Source: Trichodesmium sp002260545
GTDB lineage: Bacteria > Cyanobacteriota > Cyanobacteriia > Cyanobacteriales > Microcoleaceae
DNA length: 64,000 bases
Reading direction: 5' to 3'
Assembly: GCF_050016015.1 (NCBI RefSeq)
Contig: NZ_JBNHEQ010000181.1
Coordinates: forward strand, 1 to 64,000
Below, piece after piece: positions 9,772 through 19,072 of the stretch (position 1 is its first letter; each line of letters begins with the position of its first letter). The notes below the pieces were generated by a model. The model was not told the origin of the DNA and searched no databases. It saw only the letters and a program-made list of their open reading frames with translations. Both the position numbers and the translations under genes were made by a program.

Positions 9772-11133
9772 ATGGTTGATTTGAATTGGCAAAAATATCC
9801 GGTTTATAAAAGTTCGGGTATTGAATGGTTGGGGGATATTCCTGAACATTGGGAAGTCAAAAAAATTAAAAGAATTACTCAAACACACAAGCAAGGGTAT
9901 TACACAGAAAACCCTTACATTGATGAAGGAGTAAAATTAGCAAGAATTACTGATATTGATGATTTTGGAAATGTCTCATTTGAAAATATGCCTTTTGTTG
10001 AAATTTCTGACAAAGACGAAAAATTATTTCGACTAAAAAAGGGAGATTTCCTATTTGCTAGAAGTGGAACTATTGGACGTTTTGGGTTAGTTAGTTATCT
10101 TGAGCGTTCCGTTTTTGCGTCTTATTTAATTAGATTCAGATTTAAACATGTTAAACCAGAGTTTTTGAAATTTGCTTTTAGTTCTTCTTTTTTTAAAGAA
10201 AGTCTTATCAGTACATTGCATGGAGGAGCTAATAAGAATGTACACGCTGAAAATATAAAAGAACAGATATTAGTTATTCCACCTATTTCAGAACAACAAA
10301 CGATCGCCAATTTCCTAGATGAAAAACTCGCCCGAATAGATGAATATCTTGCCAAAAAACAACGGATGATAGAACTACTAAAAGAACAGAAAACCGTTAT
10401 TATTAATCAGGCAGTTACTAAAGGTCTTAACCTAGATGTTCCGATCAAATATTCTGGCATTGAATGGTTAGGAGAAATACCCGAACATTGGGAGGCGAAA
10501 AAGTTGAAATATTTGGTTGAAGGAAAACTTAAGTACGGAGCAAATGAGGAAGCAAAGTCAGCAGATAAAAGTCAACCTCGTTATATTATAATTACTGACT
10601 TTGACGGAGATGGAAAACTTAGAGATGAGACTTTTAGAAGTTTATAAATTAATTTAGCTAAAGACTATCTTTTATCAGAAGGTGATATTATTTTTGCTAG
10701 AAGTGGGGCGACAGTCGGGAAAACTTTTCAATTTAAAGATTATTCTGGTTTAGCTTGTTTTGCAGGATATCTAATTAAAGCAATTCCTAAAGAATCTATT
10801 ATTTTAAGCGACTATTTATATCTGTTTACCAAGTCAGAAGTTTACGATATATGGAAAACATCTATTTTTATCCAAGCAACAATTCAAAATATCGGAGCCG
10901 ATAAATACTCATGTCTTTCTGTTTCACTTCCTCCAATTTCCGAACAAACAGAAATAGTGTCATTCATTGAAACAAAATCAGAAAAAATTGAGCGATCGCT
11001 CGCCACAATAGAAAAAGAAATAAAATTAATCCAAGAATATCGAACAACTCTAATTTCTGAAACAGTGACAGGAAAAATAGATGTAAGAAAATATCGCCCT
11101 TCCAACCAGAAAAGCAAAACTTTTTCCGAATAA
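9772..11133 (+). pseudogene. hsdS: Type I restriction specificity subunit HsdS, one in-frame TAA
   Basis: Over 453 codons the frame encodes a full two-half specificity subunit: SGIEWLGDIPEHWEVKKIK opens target-recognition domain 1, the conserved helix (PPISEQQTIANFLDEKLARI) follows near 175-220, then SGIEWLGEIPEHWEAKKLK opens the second half and PPISEQTEIVSFIETKSEKI the second helix. A single TAA at 10645-10647 (codon 292) interrupts the second recognition domain; the frame continues intact as INLAKDYLLSEGDIIFARSG. A 291-residue half subunit would be made. Half S subunits can dimerise in some systems (known), but no intact hsdM or hsdR is present here. Confidence 0.85.
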
Positions 11134-11228
11134 ATTCATTAATGTCAACCATAACGACTAAAGTTATAATGTAGTAGGTTGGGTTTTGCTCCGCAACATG
11201 AAAAGCGGAGTGCACCCCAACAAAAAGC

Positions 11229-11519
11229 AAATTTTCTATATCTATATATATGTACCTGCTAAATTTTCCAGTTTTGGCAAATAGGTAAATCTGAAATTTT
11301 CCCTTTCTCCAGCAAACCAAAATTTTCTATATCTATATATATGTACCTGCTAAATTTTCCAGTTTTGGCAAATANNNNNNNNNNNNNNNNNNNNNNNNNN
11401 NNNNNNNNNNNNNNNNNNNNNNNNNNNNNNNNNNNNNNNNNNNNNNNNNNNNNNNNNNNNNNNNNNNNNNNNNNGGTAAATCTGAAATTTTCCCTTTCTC
11501 CAGCAAACCAAAATTTTGC
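11229..11519. repeat. 91-bp tandem repeat holding a 100-N gap
   Basis: AATTTTCTATATCTATATAT begins at 11230 and again at 11321, a period of 91 bp. The next copy is cut by 100 N (11375-11474) and resumes mid-unit with GGTAAATCTGAAATTTTCCC. Upstream (11134-11228) is a GTAGGTTGGGTTTTGCTCCG spacer repeat; downstream to 11674 the sequence is AT-rich and ends in the complementary AACCCAACCTAC. Confidence 0.85.
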
Positions 11520-11674
11520 CGACATATAATATATAGATATAGATATGACTCGAAATTTTCCACCTAAATTTTTGCCATGCGATATATATAGATGTAAATA
11601 CCAACTTCAAACTTCTGACTTCAAAAAGTTGGGTTTCGTACCTCAACCCAACCTACATTTAACCAATAACTGAA

Positions 11675-11996
11675 ATGACTCCCGACATTACTGAAAAATA
11701 TCTCGAAAATACCATCTATCAAAGTCTCATCCAAGACTCCCAATATTCAGAAGGCAAACCCAAAGAATATCACCGCACTTAAAGTCAGACAAGATGGAGA
11801 ATATCAAAATGCTAGAAATTATAGTGACCCGCAAAATGCTCAACTTACCTTTGAAAATAAATTCAGTCAAGAATTAAGACGTTATATTCGCGAAAATTTA
11901 GAAGAATATCGTCAATTTACAGACAATAAAAATTTTCGAGAATGGTTAATCAATACTCTATTTAATCTCGACTATAACCAAAATAAAACAGCTTAA
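11675..11996 (+). pseudogene. hsdR: hsdR relic: first 35 codons joined to the C-terminal segment
   Basis: ATG at 11675 opens MTPDITEKYLENTIYQSLIQ, which matches the very start of type I restriction subunit HsdR, and stops after KEYHRT. Immediately after, one base out of frame, KVRQDGEYQNARNYSDPQNA begins and runs to FNLDYNQNKTA plus stop; this matches the extreme C-terminus of HsdR. Roughly 900 residues, including all helicase and nuclease motifs, are missing. The join lies at CACTT/AAAGTC near 11780. The protein cannot function. Confidence 0.75.
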
Positions 11997-12850
11997 TAAT
12001 CTATGTATCCGTGGCAAAATCTGTGTGAACGATCCGTGGCAAAATGAGGATAAAACGTGGAAATTTTTATTAGAAGAGTTGCCAGAAAAAGTCAGAGAAG
12101 ATGGAGAATATCAAAATGCTAGAAATTATAGTAACCCGCAAAATGCTCAACTTACCTTTGAAAATAAATTCAGTCAAGAATTAAGACGTTATATTCGTGA
12201 ACATCTAGAAGAATATCGTCAATTTACAGATAATAAAACTTTTCGATCATGGTTAATTAATGCTTCATTTAATCTTAACTATAATCAAGATAAAACTGCT
12301 GAATAATCCGTTCATCCGTGGCAAAATCCTTGTCTAGCACAGAAGAATATCGTCAATTTACAGATAATAAAACTTTTCGATCATGGTTAATTAATACTCT
12401 ATTTAATCTTGACTACGAGGGAGATAAAAGCGCTTAATAATCCGTCATCCCTGGCAAAATCTGTGTGAGCTATCCGTAGTAAAATCCCTGTCTAATACAG
12501 CAGAATATCGTCAATTTACAGATAATAAAACTTTTCGATCATGGTTAATTAATGCTNNNNNNNNNNNNNNNNNNNNNNNNNNNNNNNNNNNNNNNNNNNN
12601 NNNNNNNNNNNNNNNNNNNNNNNNNNNNNNNNNNNNNNNNNNNNNNNNNNNNNNNNGAATATCGTCAATTTACAGATAATAAAACTTTTCGATCATGGTT
12701 AATTAATGCTTTATTTAATCTAGACTATAATCAAGATAAAACTGCTTAATAATCCGTTCATCCGTGGCAAAACTATTGTGAGCTATCCGTGGCAAAATCT
12801 GTGTCTAGCACAGAAGAATATCATTCATTTACAGGTAATAAAAATTAGAG
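11783..12850 (+). repeat. Multiplied hsdR 3' tail, about 5-6 copies, with a 100-N gap
   Basis: The block encoding EYRQFTDNKTFRSWLIN starts (GAATATCGTCAA) at 11904, 12211, 12345, 12503, 12657 and, degenerate, 12816. The second copy (12025-12306) is longer at its 5' end and includes KTWKFLLEELPEKVREDGEY. Later units are about 158 bp and include the spacer motif ATCCGTGGCAAAATC. Gap N fill 12557-12656, so any reading frame across it is artificial. From 12850 to 12989 the sequence is AT-rich and ends in ATCAATT heptamers. Confidence 0.8.
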
Positions 12851-12989
12851 TGTATATTATTCCTATTTTTACCGAAAAATTAAGGTATAAAGCCTTCTAT
12901 TTCAAGAGAAAAAAAGTGCTAGGATATTTCTCTTCAATCCTCTTGGTTTTCCTTGAAAGAATTATCAATTATCAATTATCAATTATCAA

Positions 12990-14096
12990 TTAATCAATGC
13001 TCCCTATTCTCTTCCTCTTAGAATAAGATAACCACTTAGACTTTATCTCCTTAATCTTGCCATTTTCCTTCATTTCTAAAATTTTAATATTAATATTGTT
13101 GAGAAAAGGGCGATCAGGAGAAATAATAAAACCATAAGCTTCACTAGCAAAATAAACTGGAGATAACTTCAAACGTTCTTTAGGATGATTATGTAAATAA
13201 TACTGAAGAGCAGGAACATCAAAAACCACACCATCCACCTCATCTGACTTGAGTAAATTAATTGCATCTATCAAACTCTCAGTCTGACTAATACGCGCTC
13301 CATAAAACTCTGCCCATCTTTCTCCAGTAGAACCTTTAACTACCGAAATTCTAGCATCCTTAATATCTTCAGGAGAACTAAACTCTACAACTCTTTGATT
13401 AGACAAAGAAAGAGTTAAAGTAGTAGCTATACCAGCAGTCAGAGAAGAAACTGTCACCATAGTAACAACCATCCATACCCCAGCAATAATACGCCCAGCT
13501 TTAGTAATTGGAGTACGATCGCCATATCCCACCGTAGTTAAAGTTACCACAGCAAACCACATACCATTACCCACTCCATGCCAATAATCTTTAGGAAATT
13601 GTTCAGTGTTTTGCCGTCTTTCAGCTAACCACAAAAGATTACCCACTATAAATAATAGAACTATTAATAAACAAACTGAAGAAATAAAAGCCAGGCCAAA
13701 AAAAGGTCTAATTCTACTCCAGACAGTAGGTCTCTCAGCAGTAATTAACAAACCAATATTGGCAAGAAAATAGGGTTGAGTAAAAGTAACTTTTTCTAAT
13801 TCTAAGCGATCGGAAGTTATACTTATCGGCCCAATAATAACATCTAGTTCTCCTTTAGTTATACTGTCAATACTACTAGCCACACTATCTTGTGGGATAA
13901 ATTCGTACTCTAGTTCTTCCGATAGAGCTAGTTCTTGCCAAATTTCAACACTAATACCTTGGAAAAAATTATCCTGAATTACAAAAGGAGGCGATCCAGC
14001 TACACCAACTCGCAACTTTTCGGCCTGAGCTGGTAAAAGAGTATTAATTATACAGGTTATAGTAATAAAAGTCAATAAACTTAGTCTGTTGAGCAT
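12990..14096 (-). CDS. GluR0-like ligand-gated potassium channel
   Basis: The 368-residue protein has the bacterial ionotropic glutamate receptor plan. A signal peptide (1-25) is followed by the first lobe of a periplasmic amino-acid-binding domain (about 27-135), a transmembrane helix (about 142-165), a pore loop with the K+ selectivity filter TTVGYGD, a second helix (AGVWMVVTMVTVSSLTAGI), then the second lobe (about 230-350). Synechocystis GluR0 is the type member: glutamate opens a potassium pore (known). The ligand here is not shown by sequence. The final residues RIGSID and the stop lie in an ATCAATT heptamer tract. Confidence 0.85.
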   Translation of the reverse strand: MLNRLSLLTFITITCIINTLLPAQAEKLRVGVAGSPPFVIQDNFFQGISVEIWQELALSEELEYEFIPQDSVASSIDSITKGELDVIIGPISITSDRLELEKVTFTQPYFLANIGLLITAERPTVWSRIRPFFGLAFISSVCLLIVLLFIVGNLLWLAERRQNTEQFPKDYWHGVGNGMWFAVVTLTTVGYGDRTPITKAGRIIAGVWMVVTMVTVSSLTAGIATTLTLSLSNQRVVEFSSPEDIKDARISVVKGSTGERWAEFYGARISQTESLIDAINLLKSDEVDGVVFDVPALQYYLHNHPKERLKLSPVYFASEAYGFIISPDRPFLNNINIKILEMKENGKIKEIKSKWLSYSKRKRIGSID

Positions 14097-14296
14097 TTCT
14101 CAGAACTGAGTTGGGCAATCAAATTTTAATGGTGACAATTTTTTTTGCTCCGAAGTAAGGCATAATAATCAAGTCCAGTTTTTAGTACCCCAGTTGATGG
14201 GCTACTTATTAGGAATTGGTCATATCAAAGCCAACTTTGATGTAATATAAAGTTTTGTAAGCTTGCTTGAGAATCACTATAACATTAAGAAGAGAA

Positions 14297-14983
14297 ATGA
14301 CAAAAACAGACGATAAAACTATTGTCAGAGATTATTTTAATTCAACTGGTTTTGACCGATGGCGCAGAATTTATGGGGATGGTCAAGTAAACAAGGTACA
14401 GTTAGATATTAGGAAAGGACATCAGCAAACCGTTGATACAGTTCTCAGTTGGCTACAAGCAGATGATAATTTATCAGGCTTATCAATATGTGATGCTGGT
14501 TGTGGGGTTGGTAGTTTAAGTATTCCCTTAGCTCAAGCTGGATCAATTATTTATGGTAGTGATATCTCAGAAAAAATGGTATCCGAGGCTTATCAGCGTG
14601 CGAAATCTAGTTTAATCAGTATAGATAATATTAATTTTGTGGCTCAAGACTTAGAAGCTTTAAGTGGTAAGTATCATACAGTTGTTTGTTTAGATGTTTT
14701 GATCCATTATCCTCAAGACCAAATTGCAGCTATGATTAATCATTTAATATCTCTAGCAGAGTCACGGTTAATTATTAGTTTTGCCCCAAAAACTTTAGCT
14801 TTAACTATATTGAAAAAAGTAGGAGAATTATTTCCTGGTCCAAGCAAAACTACTCGTGCTTATCAGCATCAAGAAGCAGATATTATCAAAATTATTGAAA
14901 GTAATGGTTTTTCTATCCAAAGAAAAACAATGACCAGCACCAGTTTCTATTATTCTCGTTTACTAGAAGCAGTGCGTAAATAA
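14297..14983 (+). CDS. chlM: Magnesium-protoporphyrin IX methyltransferase
   Basis: The 228-residue enzyme methylates Mg-protoporphyrin IX with AdoMet in chlorophyll synthesis. The N-terminus MTKTDDKTIVRDYFNSTGFD and RWRRIYGDGQVNKVQLDIRK are diagnostic of ChlM. The AdoMet loop is CDAGCGVGSLSIPLA near 75, and PKT-L-LKKVGELFPGPSKTTRAY is the usual C-terminal region. I chose ATG 14297, preceded by AAGAAGAGA, over an in-frame TTG ten codons upstream. The stop TAA begins a TAATTAT heptamer tract. The enzyme acts at the membrane surface (family knowledge). Confidence 0.95.
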   Translation: MTKTDDKTIVRDYFNSTGFDRWRRIYGDGQVNKVQLDIRKGHQQTVDTVLSWLQADDNLSGLSICDAGCGVGSLSIPLAQAGSIIYGSDISEKMVSEAYQRAKSSLISIDNINFVAQDLEALSGKYHTVVCLDVLIHYPQDQIAAMINHLISLAESRLIISFAPKTLALTILKKVGELFPGPSKTTRAYQHQEADIIKIIESNGFSIQRKTMTSTSFYYSRLLEAVRK

Positions 14984-15907
14984 TTAATTATTAATTATTA
15001 ATTATTACCGAAAAATTGTGGGTATGTGCCTCCCTTTTTAAAGAGATAAAAAAAGAGACTATTCCTTAATGTCAAGACTCCTTATTGCAGAGGTACTGAT
15101 AACTGATAACTGATAACTGAAATGACCTCTTCTGTGATAGAAGGATTGATTTAAAGGAAATTTTTTTCTTTTTTTCTCCTTGAAAAGAGAGGCTTTCAAC
15201 CTTGATTTTTCGGTAAGTAATAAACATTTTGGTTGAATTATATCCTCAGTATACCAAAAATACATAGCAATTTACTTATTTTGCCAGTCAAATTTTAAGA
15301 GGTCGAGTAACTAGAATATGAAAATTATGAGTAGAGGAAGTTATGATTTAACTAAAAAAAATAGGAGTTTTAGAATTGTTTGGACCTGAAAAAATATCCA
15401 AATAATTGATAATTAATAACTAAATAATTCAGGTTGAAATTCTCCACTTAATAATAAAAAAAAATATTCACTTTGTCGTCAACCCTCTGCCTGGGAAAAA
15501 GAGTTCATTAATGAATAATGGATAATTGATAATTACCTCTGGTTAAAACCGTTACGGAATTGAAGATAAGGAAATATCCTAGCACTTTTTTTTCCCTTAA
15601 ATTAAAAGGGGAGGCTTGAAAGTAGAAATAATTAATAATTATTAATTATTTTCCCTTTTTCATGCTCTACCAAAGGCAGTCGCAACATGAAAATTGTTAA
15701 TCGCTGAAAGCATAAAATGTGAAACCCAGAAACTGAGATAAAAATCCCAAAGATGATAGTTCATAGCTGAGAGTAGAATTACTATAGCAATCCTAAATAG
15801 GTTGTGATAAATTAAAAAGTAAATAAAAAATTTGAAACTCTTAAAAGCAGTAAGATTTTTGCCACGAATATGCGGAGGATTGCTATATGATATTAAGGAG
15901 TAAAAAA
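14984..15907. other. Gene-free AT-rich spacer with dispersed repeat family
   Basis: Heptamers of TTAATTA (14984-15006) and CTGATAA (15099-15120) flank sequence of the type ACCGAAAAATTGTGG...GCCTCCC...TAAAAAAAGAGA, which recurs near 3450, 8650, 15540, 21030, 47230, 51590, 59330 and 59700. Nothing coding or RNA-like was identified. The last part carries the AAGGAG ribosome site for the next gene. Confidence 0.55.
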
Positions 15908-16291
15908 ATGATGACTAAAATTTTCTTAGTAATAGCATCTATGCTAGGAGGTTTATCTGTAGTAGCTGGTGTTTTAGCTGCTCACGCTTTGAAACAAAAG
16001 CTAACTCAATATTCCCTAGATATTTTTCAGACAGGCGCTCGTCTACAAATGTACCATTCCTTAGCATTATTAATGGTAGCCTTTCTATTAACAATAGAAG
16101 AGCTACCCCAATCTTTAATGGTCATTGCTGGATATGCCTTTATTGCCGGAATAGCATTTTTTTCTGGTAGTTTATATGTCCTGAGTCTAAGCGGGATAAA
16201 ATGGTTAGGAGCCATTGCACCCATAGGTGGAGTAGCATTTATAGTAGGATGGAGTTGTATGGCGATCGCTGGTTGGAACCTAAAATTATAA
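15908..16291 (+). CDS. DUF423 family inner-membrane protein
   Basis: The 127-residue protein is a four-helix membrane protein of the DUF423 (YgdD-like) family. The signature segments LGGLSVVAGVLAAHALKQKL and FQTGARLQMYHSLALLMVA are present, as is the C-terminal APIGGVAFIVGWSCMAIAGW. I start at ATG 15908 because AAGGAG lies 7 nt upstream; an ATG seven codons earlier lacks a site. Function is unknown in the family. It stands alone. Confidence 0.88.
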   Translation: MMTKIFLVIASMLGGLSVVAGVLAAHALKQKLTQYSLDIFQTGARLQMYHSLALLMVAFLLTIEELPQSLMVIAGYAFIAGIAFFSGSLYVLSLSGIKWLGAIAPIGGVAFIVGWSCMAIAGWNLKL

Positions 16292-16447
16292 AAAATAGAT
16301 TGTTTTAACTATTTCTATAAAAATACCTTTATTAAACTCAAAAAAATCTGCAAAAATTAATAATATTGTAGTAAGAGTGTAAAATTCAACCACTTCAAGC
16401 TATAGTGTAATATAGCAAAGCTATAGAAATCTGGGTATCTGGCTTCT

Positions 16448-18538
16448 GTGAGTTACTGCCTCAATCCCAATTGCCCCAACCCCTCCGATCCATTAAATGC
16501 TGGTAAACGTACCTGTTGCCAATGTGGCTCTGAATTGCTACTGCAAAATCGATATCGTATTATCAAACCTCTAGGGGGGGGAGGTTTTGGCAAAACTTAT
16601 CTTGTAGAAGATAAAGGGGTACAAAAAGTTCTCAAAGTATTACTGAAAAGTCATCCGAAAGCTATCTCTCTGTTTCAACAGGAAGCACAGGTACTTATCA
16701 GTTTACGAAATCCTGGGATTCCGAAAATAGAAGATGATGGATATTTTACATTCTTCCCAGCAGACAGTGAAGAGCCTCTACACTGCCTAGTAATGGAATT
16801 TATTGACGGCTCCAATTTGATGGATTGGATGAAAAGTCGTCGCCATAGGCCAATAAATCAAACTCAAGCAGTAGATTGGCTAACACAATTATCGACAATA
16901 TTGGACAAAGTTCATCAGCAGAATTATTTCCATCGGGATATTAAGCCCCACAATATCATGCGGAGGCAAAATGGCCAGTTGGTGCTGATAGACTTTGGCA
17001 CTGTGAGAGAGGTATCAGATACCTACTTGGTGAAAGTAGGTCAAGGCCAAAATGTTACAGGGATTGTCTCACCAGGGTATACAGCTCCAGAGCAAAGCAA
17101 TGGCAAAGCAGTACCTCAATCAGATTTTTTTGCTTTAGGACGTACTTTTGTCTATTTATTAACAGGTAAACCCCCAACAGCTTTTCCAGAAAATCCACGC
17201 TCTGGAAAGCTTCAATGGCACAAATATGCCCCTCAAGTATCAACAGAATTTAAAAAAATCATAGATTATTTAATGGCATTGACTCCTGGCAATAGACCTC
17301 AAAGGCCAGCGATAATTTTGCAGTGTCTGGCAGAACTAGACACAGAAAATAGTCCAACTGATAATTCTCGTATTTCTACTCCTGCTCAACCAGGTCGTTC
17401 AAGTAGAGAAAATACAAAACTACCAACAGACAAAACTCAAACTAGACATAAAGTTAAGACAAAATTCAAAACAAAAACAAGTACAAAAATATCTAATAAG
17501 TCAAGAATTAAGTTCATAAATAACCTAATAGTAGGGTTGACAATGTTACTATTAGCAGCAGCAAGTTCTCAATTTTATGGCTTTTGGCGCTACGGAATGT
17601 TTCCTAGTCATCCAGTTTTTTTATTGCGAGGTTTAAACAGTAGTCGATTTTTACAAAAAAACTTAAATGGTTATCTCGGAGAAGTAAATGCGATCGCCCT
17701 AACACCAGATGGTCAAACTTTAGTCAGTGGTAGCTTAAATACCATCAAAATTTGGAACCTCAAAACTGGGGAACTAAAAAGGAATATTCGAGATGCTCAT
17801 ACAGATAAAATAACTACTCTCGCAATAAGTCCTAATGGTGAAATATTGGTAAGTGGCAGTGCAGACAAAAATATTAAGATATGGGATATCAAAAGTGGTA
17901 ATCTATCAAAAGAGATTCCAGCTCACGATGGTCAAGTAAATTCAATTGCTATTAGTCCTGATGGACAGACATTAGCAAGTGTTGGTAGCGATCGCTTAAT
18001 GAAGTTGTGGAACCTCAAAACAGGTAGTCGAATACTTACTCGTATACCAGATAAGGAATATGAAGTAAAAGCTCTAGCCTTTAGCCGGGATGGCACCATT
18101 TTAGTTAGCGGTAGTGAAGATGGTACTATTAGACTGTGGAATCTGAGTACAGGTATTCGCAGACAAACTTTAGAAGGACATACCCAGGCAGTTAATGCTA
18201 TCGCCATCAGTCCAAATAATCAAACCTTAGCTAGTGGGAGTGAAGATGGAACCATTAGAATCTGGGATTTGTATACAGGAGAAGAGGAAAGTATAATTAC
18301 ACCAACTACAGATGCAGTTAAAGCAGGTGCAGTTAAGGCTGTTGTTTTTAGTGCTGATAGCCGAACAATAGTTAGTGGTGGTGACAAAATTACTATTTGG
18401 AATACAATTACCGAAGAAAAATTACAGACATTTTTTGGTCATTCAGAAACAATAAGTTCTCTTGCTATTACTCCCGATGGCAAAACTTTAGTCAGTGGCA
18501 GTCTAGATCAAACAATCAAAGTTTGGCGTATGCCTTGA
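16448..18538 (+). CDS. Ser/Thr protein kinase with WD40 repeats
   Basis: The 696-residue protein begins (GTG) with a cysteine cluster typical of cyanobacterial kinases (SYCLNPNCPNP ... TCCQCG). A Hanks-type kinase domain covers about 36-300: P-loop LGGGGFGKTY, VLKVL with the lysine, HRDIKPHNIM catalytic loop, IDFGT metal site and GIVSPGYTAPEQ activation segment. A basic linker, one membrane helix (about 357-378) and about seven WD40 repeats (405-696; SPNGEILVSGSADKNIKIWD type) follow. The kinase would face the cytosol with the propeller on the other side. Active-site residues are all present. The stop is followed at once by CAGTTAT heptamers. Confidence 0.93.
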   Translation: MSYCLNPNCPNPSDPLNAGKRTCCQCGSELLLQNRYRIIKPLGGGGFGKTYLVEDKGVQKVLKVLLKSHPKAISLFQQEAQVLISLRNPGIPKIEDDGYFTFFPADSEEPLHCLVMEFIDGSNLMDWMKSRRHRPINQTQAVDWLTQLSTILDKVHQQNYFHRDIKPHNIMRRQNGQLVLIDFGTVREVSDTYLVKVGQGQNVTGIVSPGYTAPEQSNGKAVPQSDFFALGRTFVYLLTGKPPTAFPENPRSGKLQWHKYAPQVSTEFKKIIDYLMALTPGNRPQRPAIILQCLAELDTENSPTDNSRISTPAQPGRSSRENTKLPTDKTQTRHKVKTKFKTKTSTKISNKSRIKFINNLIVGLTMLLLAAASSQFYGFWRYGMFPSHPVFLLRGLNSSRFLQKNLNGYLGEVNAIALTPDGQTLVSGSLNTIKIWNLKTGELKRNIRDAHTDKITTLAISPNGEILVSGSADKNIKIWDIKSGNLSKEIPAHDGQVNSIAISPDGQTLASVGSDRLMKLWNLKTGSRILTRIPDKEYEVKALAFSRDGTILVSGSEDGTIRLWNLSTGIRRQTLEGHTQAVNAIAISPNNQTLASGSEDGTIRIWDLYTGEEESIITPTTDAVKAGAVKAVVFSADSRTIVSGGDKITIWNTITEEKLQTFFGHSETISSLAITPDGKTLVSGSLDQTIKVWRMP

Positions 18539-19003
18539 ATCAGTTATCAGTTATAGCGCGTAGCGCTAGGGAATAGGCAACAGGCAACAGGCAACAGGCA
18601 ACAGGGATGATACAGGATAATAGGAAACAGAAAATTTGTTCATCACTAATTACGGTTTGCTGAAAAAGTCTTTTTGGTAGGGGTAGGAGTCAGGAGCCAG
18701 GAGTCAGGAGTCAGGAGGAATGGGTAATTTAGAGGAGACAGGAGCAAGACTTATCCCTTGATTTTTCAGCCATGAGTCAACCTAAAATCCTAACTTTTTG
18801 AGTCCCTTAGAACGAAAACCTTGTAATGCATGAAAGACCATTAAAGGCTAAAACCTTTATCTGTTAATGCTTTTATATTTAATCAGCAAGCCCTAATTAT
18901 CCGGACATGATATTAGTCCTCTGTAGGGGTTTGGAGACCGAACCCCTACTTTGATAAATCTTCAGAATAAAGCTTCTGTCTCAACCGGATTTAGTATTAA
19001 TAT
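18539..19003. repeat. Spacer rich in heptamer repeats
   Basis: Contains CAGTTAT copies (18541), GGCAACA copies (18573-18603), and AGGAGTC/CAGGAGT copies (18683-18720). A palindromic TAGCGCGTAGCGCTA lies at 18554 and recurs at 60006, in both places next to a heptamer tract. GTAGGGGTTTGGAGACCGAACCCCTAC-type foldback sequence lies near 18922. No gene seen. Confidence 0.6.
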
Positions 19004-19047
19004 AAAAAAAGTAGGGAAAAAAGATGATTTATTTTTTCCCTACTTTT
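19004..19047 (-). terminator. Strong hairpin terminator of the porin gene
   Basis: On the minus strand, AAAAGTAGGGAAAAAA and TTTTTTCCCTACTTTT form a 16-bp stem with a loop of about 9 nt, followed by TTTATA. It lies 26 bp after the porin stop and is the clearest factor-independent terminator in the window. Confidence 0.75.
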
Positions 19048-19072
19048 ATTTGCAGTTAATTAACCTAATTTT

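Noticed and set aside
12552..12749. Reading frame spanning the N gap at 12.6 kb
   Set aside because: It is open only because N codons are not stops; similar false frames cross the gaps at 6.0 and 11.4 kb.
12778..12993. 71-codon plus-strand frame after the hsdR tail repeats
   Set aside because: Made of repeat units and AT-rich heptamers; no family resemblance.
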